Source of the DNA: Sulfurovum sp.
GTDB taxonomy: Bacteria; Campylobacterota; Campylobacteria; Campylobacterales; Sulfurovaceae
Assembly: GCA_023955225.1 (NCBI GenBank)
Contig: JAGSGJ010000017.1
Span: 1 to 40,224 of the forward strand
Direction of reading: 5' to 3'
DNA: 40,224 nt
The notes beneath the pieces are model-generated. The model saw only the letters and a list, made by a program, of their open reading frames with translations. It ran no database searches and was not told where the DNA came from. Numbering within the stretch: position 1 is the first letter of the stretch; the number at the start of each line of letters is the position of its first letter. Below, one piece after another: positions 16,892 to 25,012 of this stretch. A program made the position numbers and the translations under genes.

Positions 16892-17552
16892 ACACACCCT
16901 TGCTCTCTATAATAAAATGTCTGTAAGGTAATGAAAAGATCGTTGGAATTTTGTGTGTTACGACCAAGACTGTTGTATCAAGTTGCTGACATGCATTTTC
17001 CATTAAATCCCAAATCACATTTGATGAATAATCATCAAGGTTACCCGTAGGCTCATCTGCCAATATCACCACTGGATTTTTAGCCAATGCTCTTGCTACA
17101 CCCACACGCTGCTGCTCTCCACCGCTCAGTTCCAATGGATACTTGTCTGCATGATCAGGAAGTTTGACATGTTTAAGAAGTCTTCGTGCCTGAGTATCCT
17201 GTATCTCAGAATCGTATCCTGCTATCATTAAAGGCAAAACAACATTTTTTTTCACGGTCCACTCATTCACAAGTTTATAGTCCTGGAAAATGATACCCAT
17301 GTGTGTTCTAAGTTCTTGAAGTTTTCTTTGACTTACATTTGACAGATCAAGTCCACCTACAACAAGGTTTCCTTCACTTGGTTTCAGTTTTCCATAAAGT
17401 GCTTTAAGTAGTGTTGATTTACCAGAACCACTTGGTCCGGTGATAAAGACAAACTCACCCTTTTTGATGCTAAAGTTAGCATCTTTAATGACTTCTTTCC
17501 CTGCATTACCATAGGTAAGGGTAAGATGTGAAGCGTGAATCACATTGGACAT
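16878..17552 (-). CDS. ftsE: Cell division ATP-binding protein FtsE
   Basis: The 224-residue ABC ATPase has a Walker A (GPSGSGKSTLLKALYG, near residue 39), Q-loop (GIIFQDYKLVNEWTV), signature (LSGGEQQRVGVARALA, near residue 142) and Walker B (VVILADEPTGNLD) in the FtsE style. It works with FtsX at the division site. Its ribosome-binding site, AAAGGAG, lies inside the last codons of trmB, four bases before the stop. The whole run trmB-ftsE-ftsX-EnvC-like is therefore likely one transcript. Confidence 0.95.
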   Translation of the reverse strand: MSNVIHASHLTLTYGNAGKEVIKDANFSIKKGEFVFITGPSGSGKSTLLKALYGKLKPSEGNLVVGGLDLSNVSQRKLQELRTHMGIIFQDYKLVNEWTVKKNVVLPLMIAGYDSEIQDTQARRLLKHVKLPDHADKYPLELSGGEQQRVGVARALAKNPVVILADEPTGNLDDYSSNVIWDLMENACQQLDTTVLVVTHKIPTIFSLPYRHFIIESKGVYEVH

Positions 17553-17555
17553 ATT

Positions 17556-18740
17556 CTACTCTCCTTTAACGAGCATTATTTGCTCAGCTAGTTTTTTATG
17601 TGCTTCAAAGTTGACTGTCGTCTTCACAGGTGGAGAGACAAAATATCTGCAACTATCTTTTTCTAATAAAATATATTTATGTTCTGGTCTGTCAAAACTT
17701 CCAAAAGCACATTTTATGAGTATGCTTTCTTCAGATATTTTATACACACGTTCAAAATGTATAAAATACCCTTCAAAAACCAATGCTTTTTTAGGTAAAT
17801 GCTCTTCTATATCTTGGGTATATTTTACATCATTAAAATTAAAATCTATAGTCACTTCTTTAGGCGCTGATTCTTGCGTACACTTGACATACACATCATA
17901 GATATCTTTTTCTTGTCGAAGCCATCTTGCTTCGTACTTGCTTGTCACTTCCAAGGCTTCATTTTTACGTACTTCTACTTCAACCTTAGGTACAGAAAAG
18001 AAAGTCTCCAACGCATACCAAAAGTATTTGTTACTGTCTGTACGCAACTCCAAACGTCCGCCTTTTCTTAATACTCTCATAGACTCATCTAAAAAACTGG
18101 GACTTATAACCCTTCTGTGAGGTTTTTTATCCCAAGGTACAGGAAAGTGTACAAATATCTGTTCACATACATTCGAAGGCAGCATTTCCAAGAACAATCT
18201 TGCATCGTAGTTCACGACCCAAATGTTATCAAGCTCTTGAAGTTCTATCTGCTTAAGAACCTGTTGTGCAGAAGGTGTATGTATCTCTATACCTATAAAA
18301 AGCGTATCAGGATTCTTTTTTGCCTGATAAAGCAAATGTCGTCCACTCCCAAACCCTACCTCAACAGAGATCTTCTCTTTAGGATATGTGATATTTTCAA
18401 AATCTTCTATCTTTTTAAAATGTTCTGAAGAGAGTGCACTTTTTGTATTTGATATAGTAATATTTGAAGAGAGTACATCCAAATTCAATTCTTTTGAAAC
18501 ACTCTCCAGTGCCTCTTTAATCAGATTCACTTTAAGGGGTCTGGTTACTTTGTCATATTTCAATAAGTACGCTTTTTCATCTGGTTTGAGCTGAAGTAAA
18601 AATTCTTCTCCTGCATGTTCAACACCAACGAGCATATCGTCACGGTTCTGCGCTGTGGCGCAAAAAGTCATTATAGGACTTGTTTCTATCTGTTGTTCTA
18701 TTATAGAAGTATCAAAGGGGGTAACTTTTAAATGTGGCAT
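17556..18740 (-). CDS. trmB: tRNA (guanine-N7)-methyltransferase
   Basis: The 394-residue TrmB is longer than the roughly 240-residue E. coli enzyme. It has an N-terminal extension of about 110 residues and a C-terminal one of about 100, in line with Campylobacterota forms. The methyltransferase core is clear: VEVGFGSGRHLLYQA near residue 127 (SAM site), FIGIEIHTPSA, and FVHFPVPWDKKPHRRV near residue 210, which is the substrate motif equivalent to FPDPWPKKRHHKRR. It makes m7G46 in tRNA. The added domains have no function I can read. Confidence 0.93.
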   Translation of the reverse strand: MPHLKVTPFDTSIIEQQIETSPIMTFCATAQNRDDMLVGVEHAGEEFLLQLKPDEKAYLLKYDKVTRPLKVNLIKEALESVSKELNLDVLSSNITISNTKSALSSEHFKKIEDFENITYPKEKISVEVGFGSGRHLLYQAKKNPDTLFIGIEIHTPSAQQVLKQIELQELDNIWVVNYDARLFLEMLPSNVCEQIFVHFPVPWDKKPHRRVISPSFLDESMRVLRKGGRLELRTDSNKYFWYALETFFSVPKVEVEVRKNEALEVTSKYEARWLRQEKDIYDVYVKCTQESAPKEVTIDFNFNDVKYTQDIEEHLPKKALVFEGYFIHFERVYKISEESILIKCAFGSFDRPEHKYILLEKDSCRYFVSPPVKTTVNFEAHKKLAEQIMLVKGE

Positions 18741-18749
18741 TGTTCCTGC

Positions 18750-19415
18750 TTATAATGTAATTTTTGTTGCTTGGCTACGATAAGCGCGTATCTTGTCATA
18801 ACTTTGTGCAATGATCCGGTAGCTGTATGTATGTCCGCTTCTTACAAAGGTATCAATGTATTCAGCCATCAATTGCCCTTGTACCTGTGAGACAAATTTC
18901 CATTCAGACCCATCCACTGAGCGCTCTACGATATAGGTATTTACACTTGAATTTGCATGTGGTTTCCACAAAAGTTTTACCACGGAAGGTGCTACTTTGT
19001 AGGCTTTTACAAAAGAGACTGCTGAAAATGCAGGGTGTGTTCTTATCTCTATCGGTTCACTGCGTCTAGATTCTTTTCCAAAAGCAAATGTACTAAAAGT
19101 ATAACGATATGTACTGTCTGCATTTACGTGCGTATCTACAAAGTGTGTTGCATAACGGTTACCCACAGTACCTATACGTTTGAAACTTTGTGTATCTTGT
19201 GAAGCATTTCCTCTATAAATATTCACACCATGTATACGGTGATCCTCTATCTTTTTCCACTCGAAACCTACAGAATTCATCCTAGGTAAGGCATGCACTT
19301 TGGAAATGGTGTCTAATGAAGGATCTGTACCATACGTCATCAATCCCTTGATAGCACCACAACCGTTAAAAGTTATTAAAGAGAGTACCCAGAGTATGAG
19401 GATCGATTTTTTCAT
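18750..19415 (-). CDS. Fibronectin type III domain lipoprotein, FlpA-like
   Basis: The 221-residue product has a lipoprotein signal (FNGCGAIKG, Cys near residue 19). It carries two fibronectin type III-like beta sandwiches, about residues 38-130 and 132-221, with alternating aromatic and hydrophobic strands (VNIYRG, YRYTFSTFA, TYIVERSVDG, YSYRIIAQS). Position between trmB and rluD matches Campylobacter FlpA (Cj1279c), an adhesin of about 410 residues, so this one is roughly half-length. Its start overlaps the end of rluD by 50 bases. The start is supported by AAGGTG seven bases upstream. Adhesion is not implied here; an envelope structural role is as likely. Confidence 0.8.
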   Translation of the reverse strand: MKKSILILWVLSLITFNGCGAIKGLMTYGTDPSLDTISKVHALPRMNSVGFEWKKIEDHRIHGVNIYRGNASQDTQSFKRIGTVGNRYATHFVDTHVNADSTYRYTFSTFAFGKESRRSEPIEIRTHPAFSAVSFVKAYKVAPSVVKLLWKPHANSSVNTYIVERSVDGSEWKFVSQVQGQLMAEYIDTFVRSGHTYSYRIIAQSYDKIRAYRSQATKITL

Positions 19416-20319
19416 CTACTTCACCTTGATCAAAATTTTTAGATATATATGCTTTCATGTCATCAAAAAGTGGGGCGACAAACTCCATTCTTTCACCGCT
19501 TACAGGGTGGACCAGATACAGTAAATATGCATGTAGATTAACTCTATAGATTTTATCTCTTTTGGTCTTAAACCCATATAAATCATCACCTAAAATATGG
19601 CGTCCAAGCGCATTTAAATGTACCCGTATTTGATGGGTTCTGCCTGTAAACAATTTTGCTGCTATAAGTTCGACACCATAATTGCTTGTAAGGAGTTTTA
19701 CAAAAGCAGTTTTAGCAGATCTTCCATCAGGCACAACATCCATCTTGAGCCTGTTTTTAGGATTACGACCTATGGGTTTATCTACTACGATATCATCTTT
19801 GAGTGGGCAATCTATCAGTGCCAGATAGTAACGTCCCATACTCTTGTCTTGCAGTTGTAAACTCAGTGCTTCATGTACTTTGTTGTCCTTAGCCACCACC
19901 AGTGCCCCAGTAGTCTCTTTGTCTATACGGTGTACAATGCCATAACGCTCTTCTCCACTAATCGTCGAAAGAGAGATACCCTTATGAATCAACCAATCCA
20001 CAAGTGTAGGTTCTTTAACAGAAGGTGCAGGATGGACCACAAGTCCAGAAGGTTTATTGACCACCAAAAGATACTCATCTTCATACAGTATCTCTACATC
20101 AAAATCTATAGGAGGCGCCACTCTTTTTTCTGCTTCTTTAAAAATATAAGAAACCCTATCACCTTCTGTTACTTTAAAGCTACTTTTTATAACCGTTTTA
20201 TCATTCACACTTACAAGCCCATCTTTTACAAGCTTTTCAACCTGGTTACGGCTTACATCAAGTTGGGTTGCAAGTATCTTGTCCAGGCGTCCTGATGCTG
20301 TGGCTGTAAATTTATTCAT
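19366..20319 (-). CDS. rluD: RluD-like 23S rRNA pseudouridine synthase
   Basis: The 317-residue protein has an S4 RNA-binding domain (RLDKILATQLDVSRNQVEKLVKDG at residues about 11-34). The RluA/RluD catalytic domain follows, with the active-site aspartate in GIVHRIDKETTGALVVAKD near residue 128. The closing motif FTGRTHQIRVHL lies near residue 220. These enzymes convert uridine to pseudouridine in large-subunit rRNA, and RluD-type members act on helix 69. The exact target (RluC-, RluD- or RluA-like) is not provable here. The 3' end overlaps the FlpA-like gene by 50 bases. Confidence 0.9.
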   Translation of the reverse strand: MNKFTATASGRLDKILATQLDVSRNQVEKLVKDGLVSVNDKTVIKSSFKVTEGDRVSYIFKEAEKRVAPPIDFDVEILYEDEYLLVVNKPSGLVVHPAPSVKEPTLVDWLIHKGISLSTISGEERYGIVHRIDKETTGALVVAKDNKVHEALSLQLQDKSMGRYYLALIDCPLKDDIVVDKPIGRNPKNRLKMDVVPDGRSAKTAFVKLLTSNYGVELIAAKLFTGRTHQIRVHLNALGRHILGDDLYGFKTKRDKIYRVNLHAYLLYLVHPVSGERMEFVAPLFDDMKAYISKNFDQGEVDEKIDPHTLGTLFNNF

Positions 20320-20377
20320 ACTCTTCTCTTTGTGTTTAGCGATTGATGATCAGGTTGGGTCACGTGTACGAAACTAA

Positions 20378-20731
20378 TCAACCTAACTGCTGACAAGGCT
20401 CATCCGCCAAAAATTGTTTACGTACCCAGCCTCTTTTACCATCTGCATCCACTTTACACCATACTGGGTATTTCCATGCCATATGGTTTCTTTTGGTTTC
20501 ATTCATGTCCTCAAGTTCTTTTTGAGTGACTTCTCTCATACAGCCAAGATTTTGGACACACCCCTCTGTGGAGATGTGTGTATAAATCTTTTTAGCTTTA
20601 CGGTTGGGCTCCACACTTAAGCCAAGAAGTTCACACCTTTTTATGAGTTTAACGGTAAATTCTGAAGGTTGTATATTTTCATCTGCAACTACGTTTGCGA
20701 AAAATATGCTTAGCAGTAAAAACAGTCTCAT
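20378..20731 (-). CDS. Small exported Cys-containing protein, SH3-like
   Basis: This 117-residue protein starts with a signal peptide (MRLFLLLSIFFANVVA). The mature part of about 100 residues contains five cysteines, near positions 33, 57, 63, 92 and 114. Motifs such as YPVWCKVDADGKRGWVRKQFL resemble bacterial SH3 (SH3b) domains, which often bind cell-wall material. I do not recognise a named family. It overlaps the TtcA-like gene by four bases (ATGA), so it is translationally coupled to a tRNA-modification gene, with no obvious functional link. Confidence 0.65.
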   Translation of the reverse strand: MRLFLLLSIFFANVVADENIQPSEFTVKLIKRCELLGLSVEPNRKAKKIYTHISTEGCVQNLGCMREVTQKELEDMNETKRNHMAWKYPVWCKVDADGKRGWVRKQFLADEPCQQLG

Positions 20732-21546
20732 CTCACTTCCTCTATATCATCTCTGTTCCAACGTTCCGGATCAAGAAAAGTATCATCATGTATATGTTTA
20801 AACGAAGCTCTAAACATTTTAAAGATGTCTTTATTCTCTTTTTCAAGTCCAGCTAACCACTCTTTCGTAGAAGCTCTAGCATGAGGCATCTTCACATCTT
20901 TTAACATGGCAGGGCAGGCTTCATCACCTATCACTTGCAAGTTGTTCTCTTCAGCAAAGGCACGCAGTTGTGTCTCTCTGGCTTGTATCAGTGGACGTAT
21001 CAGGTGAAAGCCTCTACTCGTTTTGTAGATAGGCGCCAAGGCTCTCATGCTTCCATTGTAAAACATATTCATAAAAAAGCTCTCTACCGTGTCATCAAAG
21101 TGATGTCCCAGTGCCACCTTGGTAAAATTACCCTCCTCTGCAAAGCTATAGAGTGCCCCTCTTCTCATACGTGAAAAATAGGAACAGAATGAAGAGTTTT
21201 CGCGTATCGTATCATGTGAAATTTCAAAGATATTGGTGTCATACACTGTATGTTTGATATCATACTCTTTACAATGTGCTTCTAAAAAAGCATAATGTTC
21301 ATCCGGCATACCATACTTAATGGTACAGGCTTCAAACTCAAAGTTAAAAGGAGCGTGCCGTTGTATGTATTTCATGATATGTACAAGCGCTAGAGAGTCT
21401 TTTCCTCCACTCAGTCCCACAAGTACTTTATCACCCTCACCTATAAGTTTAAACTCTGCATTGGTCTTACCTGCCAACTTGAGTAATTTCTTGCTTATAG
21501 GCATGCTTTTGGAGGCTACACGTCTTTCTTTATTGTCCAAGTTCAT
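20728..21546 (-). CDS. TtcA-like PP-loop tRNA thiolation enzyme
   Basis: The 272-residue ATP-pyrophosphatase has the PP-loop SGGKDSLALVH near residue 49. The family signature region SRMRRGALYSFAEE lies near residue 127, and LGHHFDDTVESFFMNMFYNG near residue 147. TtcA enzymes thiolate C32 of tRNA using a [4Fe-4S] cluster held by three cysteines. In the segment where E. coli has CSLCSRLRRG, this protein has CSYFSRMRRG, so one ligand is replaced by Phe. The third is matched by the Cys in GDEACPAML. It overlaps mtnN by 17 bases. It could be TtcA proper or a related sulfurtransferase of different specificity. Confidence 0.85.
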   Translation of the reverse strand: MNLDNKERRVASKSMPISKKLLKLAGKTNAEFKLIGEGDKVLVGLSGGKDSLALVHIMKYIQRHAPFNFEFEACTIKYGMPDEHYAFLEAHCKEYDIKHTVYDTNIFEISHDTIRENSSFCSYFSRMRRGALYSFAEEGNFTKVALGHHFDDTVESFFMNMFYNGSMRALAPIYKTSRGFHLIRPLIQARETQLRAFAEENNLQVIGDEACPAMLKDVKMPHARASTKEWLAGLEKENKDIFKMFRASFKHIHDDTFLDPERWNRDDIEEVR

Positions 21547-22231
21547 CCACCATACTCAAGATAAAATCAGCAGATATCTTTGCTGAACTTTCCAAAAATT
21601 CATCAAAATTAAAACTTGCATCCATATCGGCACTGTCCGAGATGGCACGTAAGATGAAAAAAGGTACATTTAAAGCATGACAAACTACAGCAACACTTGC
21701 CCCTTCCATCTCTAAAGCATCTGCTTTAAAGGTAGCCTTTATCCAATCCTTACGTTCAAGGTCTGCGATAAACTGATCTCCAGTTGCTATGATACCCTCT
21801 TTAATGCTTAAACCTTTTTGCTTTGCCACATCTTTTGCAATATCACGTAGTCCTGCATCTGTAGATATACATATGTTTCCTTCAGGTACATACCCAAAAG
21901 GGTGTCCAAATGCTGTAATATCAAGGTCATGTTGGCAAAGTCCATTTGCGATGATCAGATCACCAATCTTAAGTTCATCATTTATAGCCCCTGCTACACC
22001 TGAAAAAAGGAGTATCTCACAGCCAAATTTTTCTATGAGCGTTGTAGCGGTTAATGTAGCAAACACCTTACCTATTTTAGAGTATGCCACAACTACTTCT
22101 TGCCCATGGTAGGAGCCTTCATAGTATTTATTATCTCCATAGACAATCGTTTGTATATTATCAAGTTTCTCTATGATCGGTTCTATCTCTTCAGGCATTG
22201 CACCCATAATTGCTATCTTACGATTTGACAT
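21530..22231 (-). CDS. mtnN: 5'-methylthioadenosine/S-adenosylhomocysteine nucleosidase
   Basis: The nucleosidase, about 233 residues, cleaves adenine from MTA, SAH and, in Campylobacterota, also from 6-amino-6-deoxyfutalosine in menaquinone synthesis. The family features are present: KIAIMGAMPEEIEPI at the N-terminus, FSGVAGAIN near residue 75, the substrate loop DALEMEGASVAVVC near residue 168, and the catalytic aspartate in RAISDSAD near residue 195. I place the start at ATG 22229-22231. AAGGAG lies six bases upstream, whereas a start at 22246 would overlap that site. It sits between fabD and the TtcA-like gene. Confidence 0.94.
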   Translation of the reverse strand: MSNRKIAIMGAMPEEIEPIIEKLDNIQTIVYGDNKYYEGSYHGQEVVVAYSKIGKVFATLTATTLIEKFGCEILLFSGVAGAINDELKIGDLIIANGLCQHDLDITAFGHPFGYVPEGNICISTDAGLRDIAKDVAKQKGLSIKEGIIATGDQFIADLERKDWIKATFKADALEMEGASVAVVCHALNVPFFILRAISDSADMDASFNFDEFLESSAKISADFILSMVDELGQ

Positions 22232-22268
22232 TGAAAACTCCTTCATGTATTTTAATACTTGTCTTATA

Positions 22269-23210
22269 TTAACCTAATTTGGCTATCTCTTCAATAGCTG
22301 TTTCCAACGATGCCATGTCTGAAACAACAAAGTGAGGCTTTGTAGTTGCTTTACGGTTCAATCCTTTAAGTACGCCACCATGTCCAAACTCAACATAACA
22401 ATCCACAGAATCATCAAAATCAGCAATAGACTGCTTATAGAGTACCGGAGAGACCAACTGTTTAGGAAGAAGATCTAAAGCTTCTTCTTTGGTATTGTAT
22501 GTTTTTGCAGTTACATTCGATACCACTGGCGAGATAAACTCGTCTTTCAACATCTCAGTAAGTTTTTCAGATAAAGGTACCGTTGCACTTTCAAGCAGTG
22601 GACAGTGACTTGCCACTGACATATTGAGAAGCATCGCTCTTTTAGCTTTGGCTTCTTTCAAAATTGGTGCCAATGTTTCAAGGTCAGGCTTAATACCTGC
22701 AATCACTATCTGCCCTGCAGCATTATAGTTTACAGGCCATACTTTTAATCCAGCTTCTCTTTGTGCATTACATATCTCTTCAACCACTTCGTCTTCAAGA
22801 CCAAGAGACACCATCATCCCCACATCTTGTCCCGAACATGCTTCAGCCATAAGTTTACCACGAAGATTTACAAGTTCTACTGCATCTATAGCATCTATAG
22901 CACCTACAGAAACCAGTGCAGAAAACTCACCCAGTGAGTGACCCAATGCATACACAGGCTTGATAGGCATTTCATTTTCAAAAAGCCTGTGTGCTATAGC
23001 AGATACAAGCAAGATAGCCGGTTGTGTAAACTCTGTTTTTTCAAGTTTATCATTCTCTTCAAATAGTAAGTTCTGAAAGTCAATACCTGTTCTTGCACTG
23101 GCATCAGCCACCATCTGCTTTGCAATATCAGAGTTATTAAAAAAGTCTTGACCCATACCTACAGCTTGTGAACCTTGTCCTGGAAATAAAAATGCGCATT
23201 TGATTGACAT
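22269..23210 (-). CDS. fabD: Malonyl-CoA:ACP transacylase
   Basis: The 313-residue acyltransferase loads malonyl groups onto acyl carrier protein for fatty-acid synthesis. It has FLFPGQGSQAVGMG at the N-terminus and the catalytic serine in ALGHSLGEFSALVSVGA near residue 92. The catalytic histidine is in SVASHCPLL near residue 201, and YVEFGHGGVLKGLNRK lies near residue 283. The ATG has AAAGGAC seven bases upstream. fabD directly before mtnN (pfs) is an arrangement also known in Helicobacter. Confidence 0.97.
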   Translation of the reverse strand: MSIKCAFLFPGQGSQAVGMGQDFFNNSDIAKQMVADASARTGIDFQNLLFEENDKLEKTEFTQPAILLVSAIAHRLFENEMPIKPVYALGHSLGEFSALVSVGAIDAIDAVELVNLRGKLMAEACSGQDVGMMVSLGLEDEVVEEICNAQREAGLKVWPVNYNAAGQIVIAGIKPDLETLAPILKEAKAKRAMLLNMSVASHCPLLESATVPLSEKLTEMLKDEFISPVVSNVTAKTYNTKEEALDLLPKQLVSPVLYKQSIADFDDSVDCYVEFGHGGVLKGLNRKATTKPHFVVSDMASLETAIEEIAKLG

Positions 23211-23298
23211 ACGTGTCCTTTTAAAGTATTAAAATATTTTATGTATTTTACCATCTTTAAATTATGATATGATAGCAATACCTGACAAGAAGAAGATT

Positions 23299-23472
23299 AT
23301 GATGAGTAAAAAGTATATTTGTACGGTCTGCGAATACATCTACGATCCGATAGTTGGAGATCCTGATTCTGGTATCGAACCAGGTACTGACTTTGAAAAC
23401 ATCCCTGAAGGTTTGGTCTGTCCGGATTGTGGTGTGACTGAAAGTGATTTTGAGATATTTGAAGAGACTTAG
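23299..23472 (+). CDS. Rubredoxin
   Basis: This small electron carrier of 56-57 residues binds one iron through two Cys pairs. Both are visible: YICTVCEYIYDP near the N-terminus and GLVCPDCGVTESDF near the C-terminus, separated by the usual 30 or so residues with DPDSGIEPGTDFENIPE between. A longer in-frame start at 23269 adds residues that rubredoxins lack. The ATGs at 23299 and 23302 are preceded by AAGAAG at good spacing and give the normal length. It is isolated on the plus strand between two minus-strand genes, with only nine bases to the convergent gene. Confidence 0.94.
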   Translation: MMSKKYICTVCEYIYDPIVGDPDSGIEPGTDFENIPEGLVCPDCGVTESDFEIFEET

Positions 23473-23481
23473 TCTATCAAA

Positions 23482-24786
23482 CTATTTTATACGTAAATCT
23501 TTTTTGATCTCTTCAATGAGTTTGTGTAACTCTATATGGTACTTACCAGGATAAATAGGCAACAAATCAAGCTTATTGTAGACAAAGATAAGACTGACAA
23601 TATCAGCAAATTTCAACATGCTTTCAGCCCCAATAAGCTTTGCATGTTTTTCCAGATCTATACAAAATTCTTTAATTTTATTGATTGATTTTTCGTTCAC
23701 TATCTCTCTAAAGTAGAGATCTGAACGATCAAAAATATCTAAAAAGTTTTCTAATTCATCTGAATATTTCAAGCCCATTTTTTTTGTGTTTACTTCTCCC
23801 ACTTCTCTATTTAAAACAGCTAAGTTATGTCCTCTTCCACTTTCAATCATAGTGTGTATATTTTCTTCCTGTACGCTATCTAGAGTTATTTTATTTTCGT
23901 TTAAATCATTCTTTTGGGGTTGAAGCACTTTTTCCAGATCAACAATATTTTTTAGAGCTTGTGATTTTATATCTTTCTGGGTAGTTTCATTTTTAAAAAG
24001 TGATACGATCAATTCATAGATACTCTCTTCTGTAACAGGCTTTATCAAATTGGTAGAGACACTTATCATTCTTGCCTCTAAGACATGGGAATCCTTAAGT
24101 AGTACATATTTAAGCGGTATATTTTGCTGTACCCTAGCAATGATATGTTCAAATTCCTCCGTATTTAGCTTAGCTTCCACAATCAAAATATCATAGGGTG
24201 TCAGATCATTTCCTTGACGTTTAAAGGCATCAAATCCCACATCAACTTTATAGAGAAAATAGTTAAACATTTTTGTGATACTTTGTGACACTTTTTCACT
24301 GCTACCAATCAATAAAACCTTTTTACCCAACATTGATACGTCCGGCAATCTATAATGTCGTCTATACCCTAACTCATTGATTTTAAAAGGTATATCTAAA
24401 TGGATATCTGAATCCCTCTCATAAACGATCTTCCCCTCAAGAATTTCAAGATCCTTACTTACATTGGTTTCTAAAAATTCCAGAATCTTTTCTTTGGCTA
24501 TATTTGTCTCTTTTATTTTAAAAGATATTAACTCTTCATACAAAAAATCTTCAGGGGCACCAAGTGACAACACTATTTCTTTTCTATCGGTATTTTTGAA
24601 AATGAAAGTAAGCATTTTCGTAAGTAGTCGTAACAATACAACAGAATCACCTCTTAATTCCCTTGGTATTGTCGCTTCCATATCATAAATAAGATCGACT
24701 TTTTTCTGATCTCTTAGTGTCTCTAAAGATGAAAACAGAGTCATCAATATGATATTGATATCAAAAAGTTTTTCTATTTTATGCAT
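23482..24786 (-). CDS. Degenerate hybrid histidine-kinase-like protein (pseudo-kinase, pseudo-receiver, Hpt-like)
   Basis: The 434-residue soluble protein has three parts. Residues about 27-137 follow the HATPase plan (IPRELRGDSVVLLRLLTKML), but the N-box asparagine is Phe and the D-x-G-x-G box reads KETNIAKEK. Residues 153-265 follow a receiver domain ending in NLIKPVTEESIYELI, where Lys 249 is kept. The phospho-acceptor aspartate is Glu (DILIVEAKL) and the acidic pair is gone. The C-terminal helices (about 345-434) look like an Hpt bundle with no phospho-histidine at the expected position. There are no membrane segments and no H-box. It is probably a scaffold or sensor without phosphotransfer; the role is unknown. 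The gene is monocistronic. Confidence 0.6.
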   Translation of the reverse strand: MHKIEKLFDINIILMTLFSSLETLRDQKKVDLIYDMEATIPRELRGDSVVLLRLLTKMLTFIFKNTDRKEIVLSLGAPEDFLYEELISFKIKETNIAKEKILEFLETNVSKDLEILEGKIVYERDSDIHLDIPFKINELGYRRHYRLPDVSMLGKKVLLIGSSEKVSQSITKMFNYFLYKVDVGFDAFKRQGNDLTPYDILIVEAKLNTEEFEHIIARVQQNIPLKYVLLKDSHVLEARMISVSTNLIKPVTEESIYELIVSLFKNETTQKDIKSQALKNIVDLEKVLQPQKNDLNENKITLDSVQEENIHTMIESGRGHNLAVLNREVGEVNTKKMGLKYSDELENFLDIFDRSDLYFREIVNEKSINKIKEFCIDLEKHAKLIGAESMLKFADIVSLIFVYNKLDLLPIYPGKYHIELHKLIEEIKKDLRIK

Positions 24787-25012
24787 TCCATCCCTTTATA
24801 AAAATTTAATATATATGATAGCAAAATATCATACATAATAACCATTATTTTATGATTTATTTTGAGAAGAAATAAAGATTTTGCTGTTGATTAAAAATAT
24901 AATTTGGATGTGTATAGATAATTGAAGTGAAGTTAGAGCATATGCTTAGGCATATGTGAGTGAATGTAGCGCCAATCTTTGATAAAAAGATGACGCTAAA
25001 GAAAATGAAGGA
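24787..25012. other. AT-rich gap with tandem hairpins between slyD and the kinase-like gene
   Basis: Two stem-loops lie downstream of slyD. The first (24967-24998) pairs TAGCG with CGCTA and ATCTTT with AAAGAT. The second (24939-24956) pairs CATATGC with GCATATG around a TTAG loop. Neither has a clear T-run. They may terminate or stabilise the slyD transcript. The AT-rich part at about 24787-24900 probably holds the promoter of the kinase-like gene, but no box is convincing. Confidence 0.45.
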
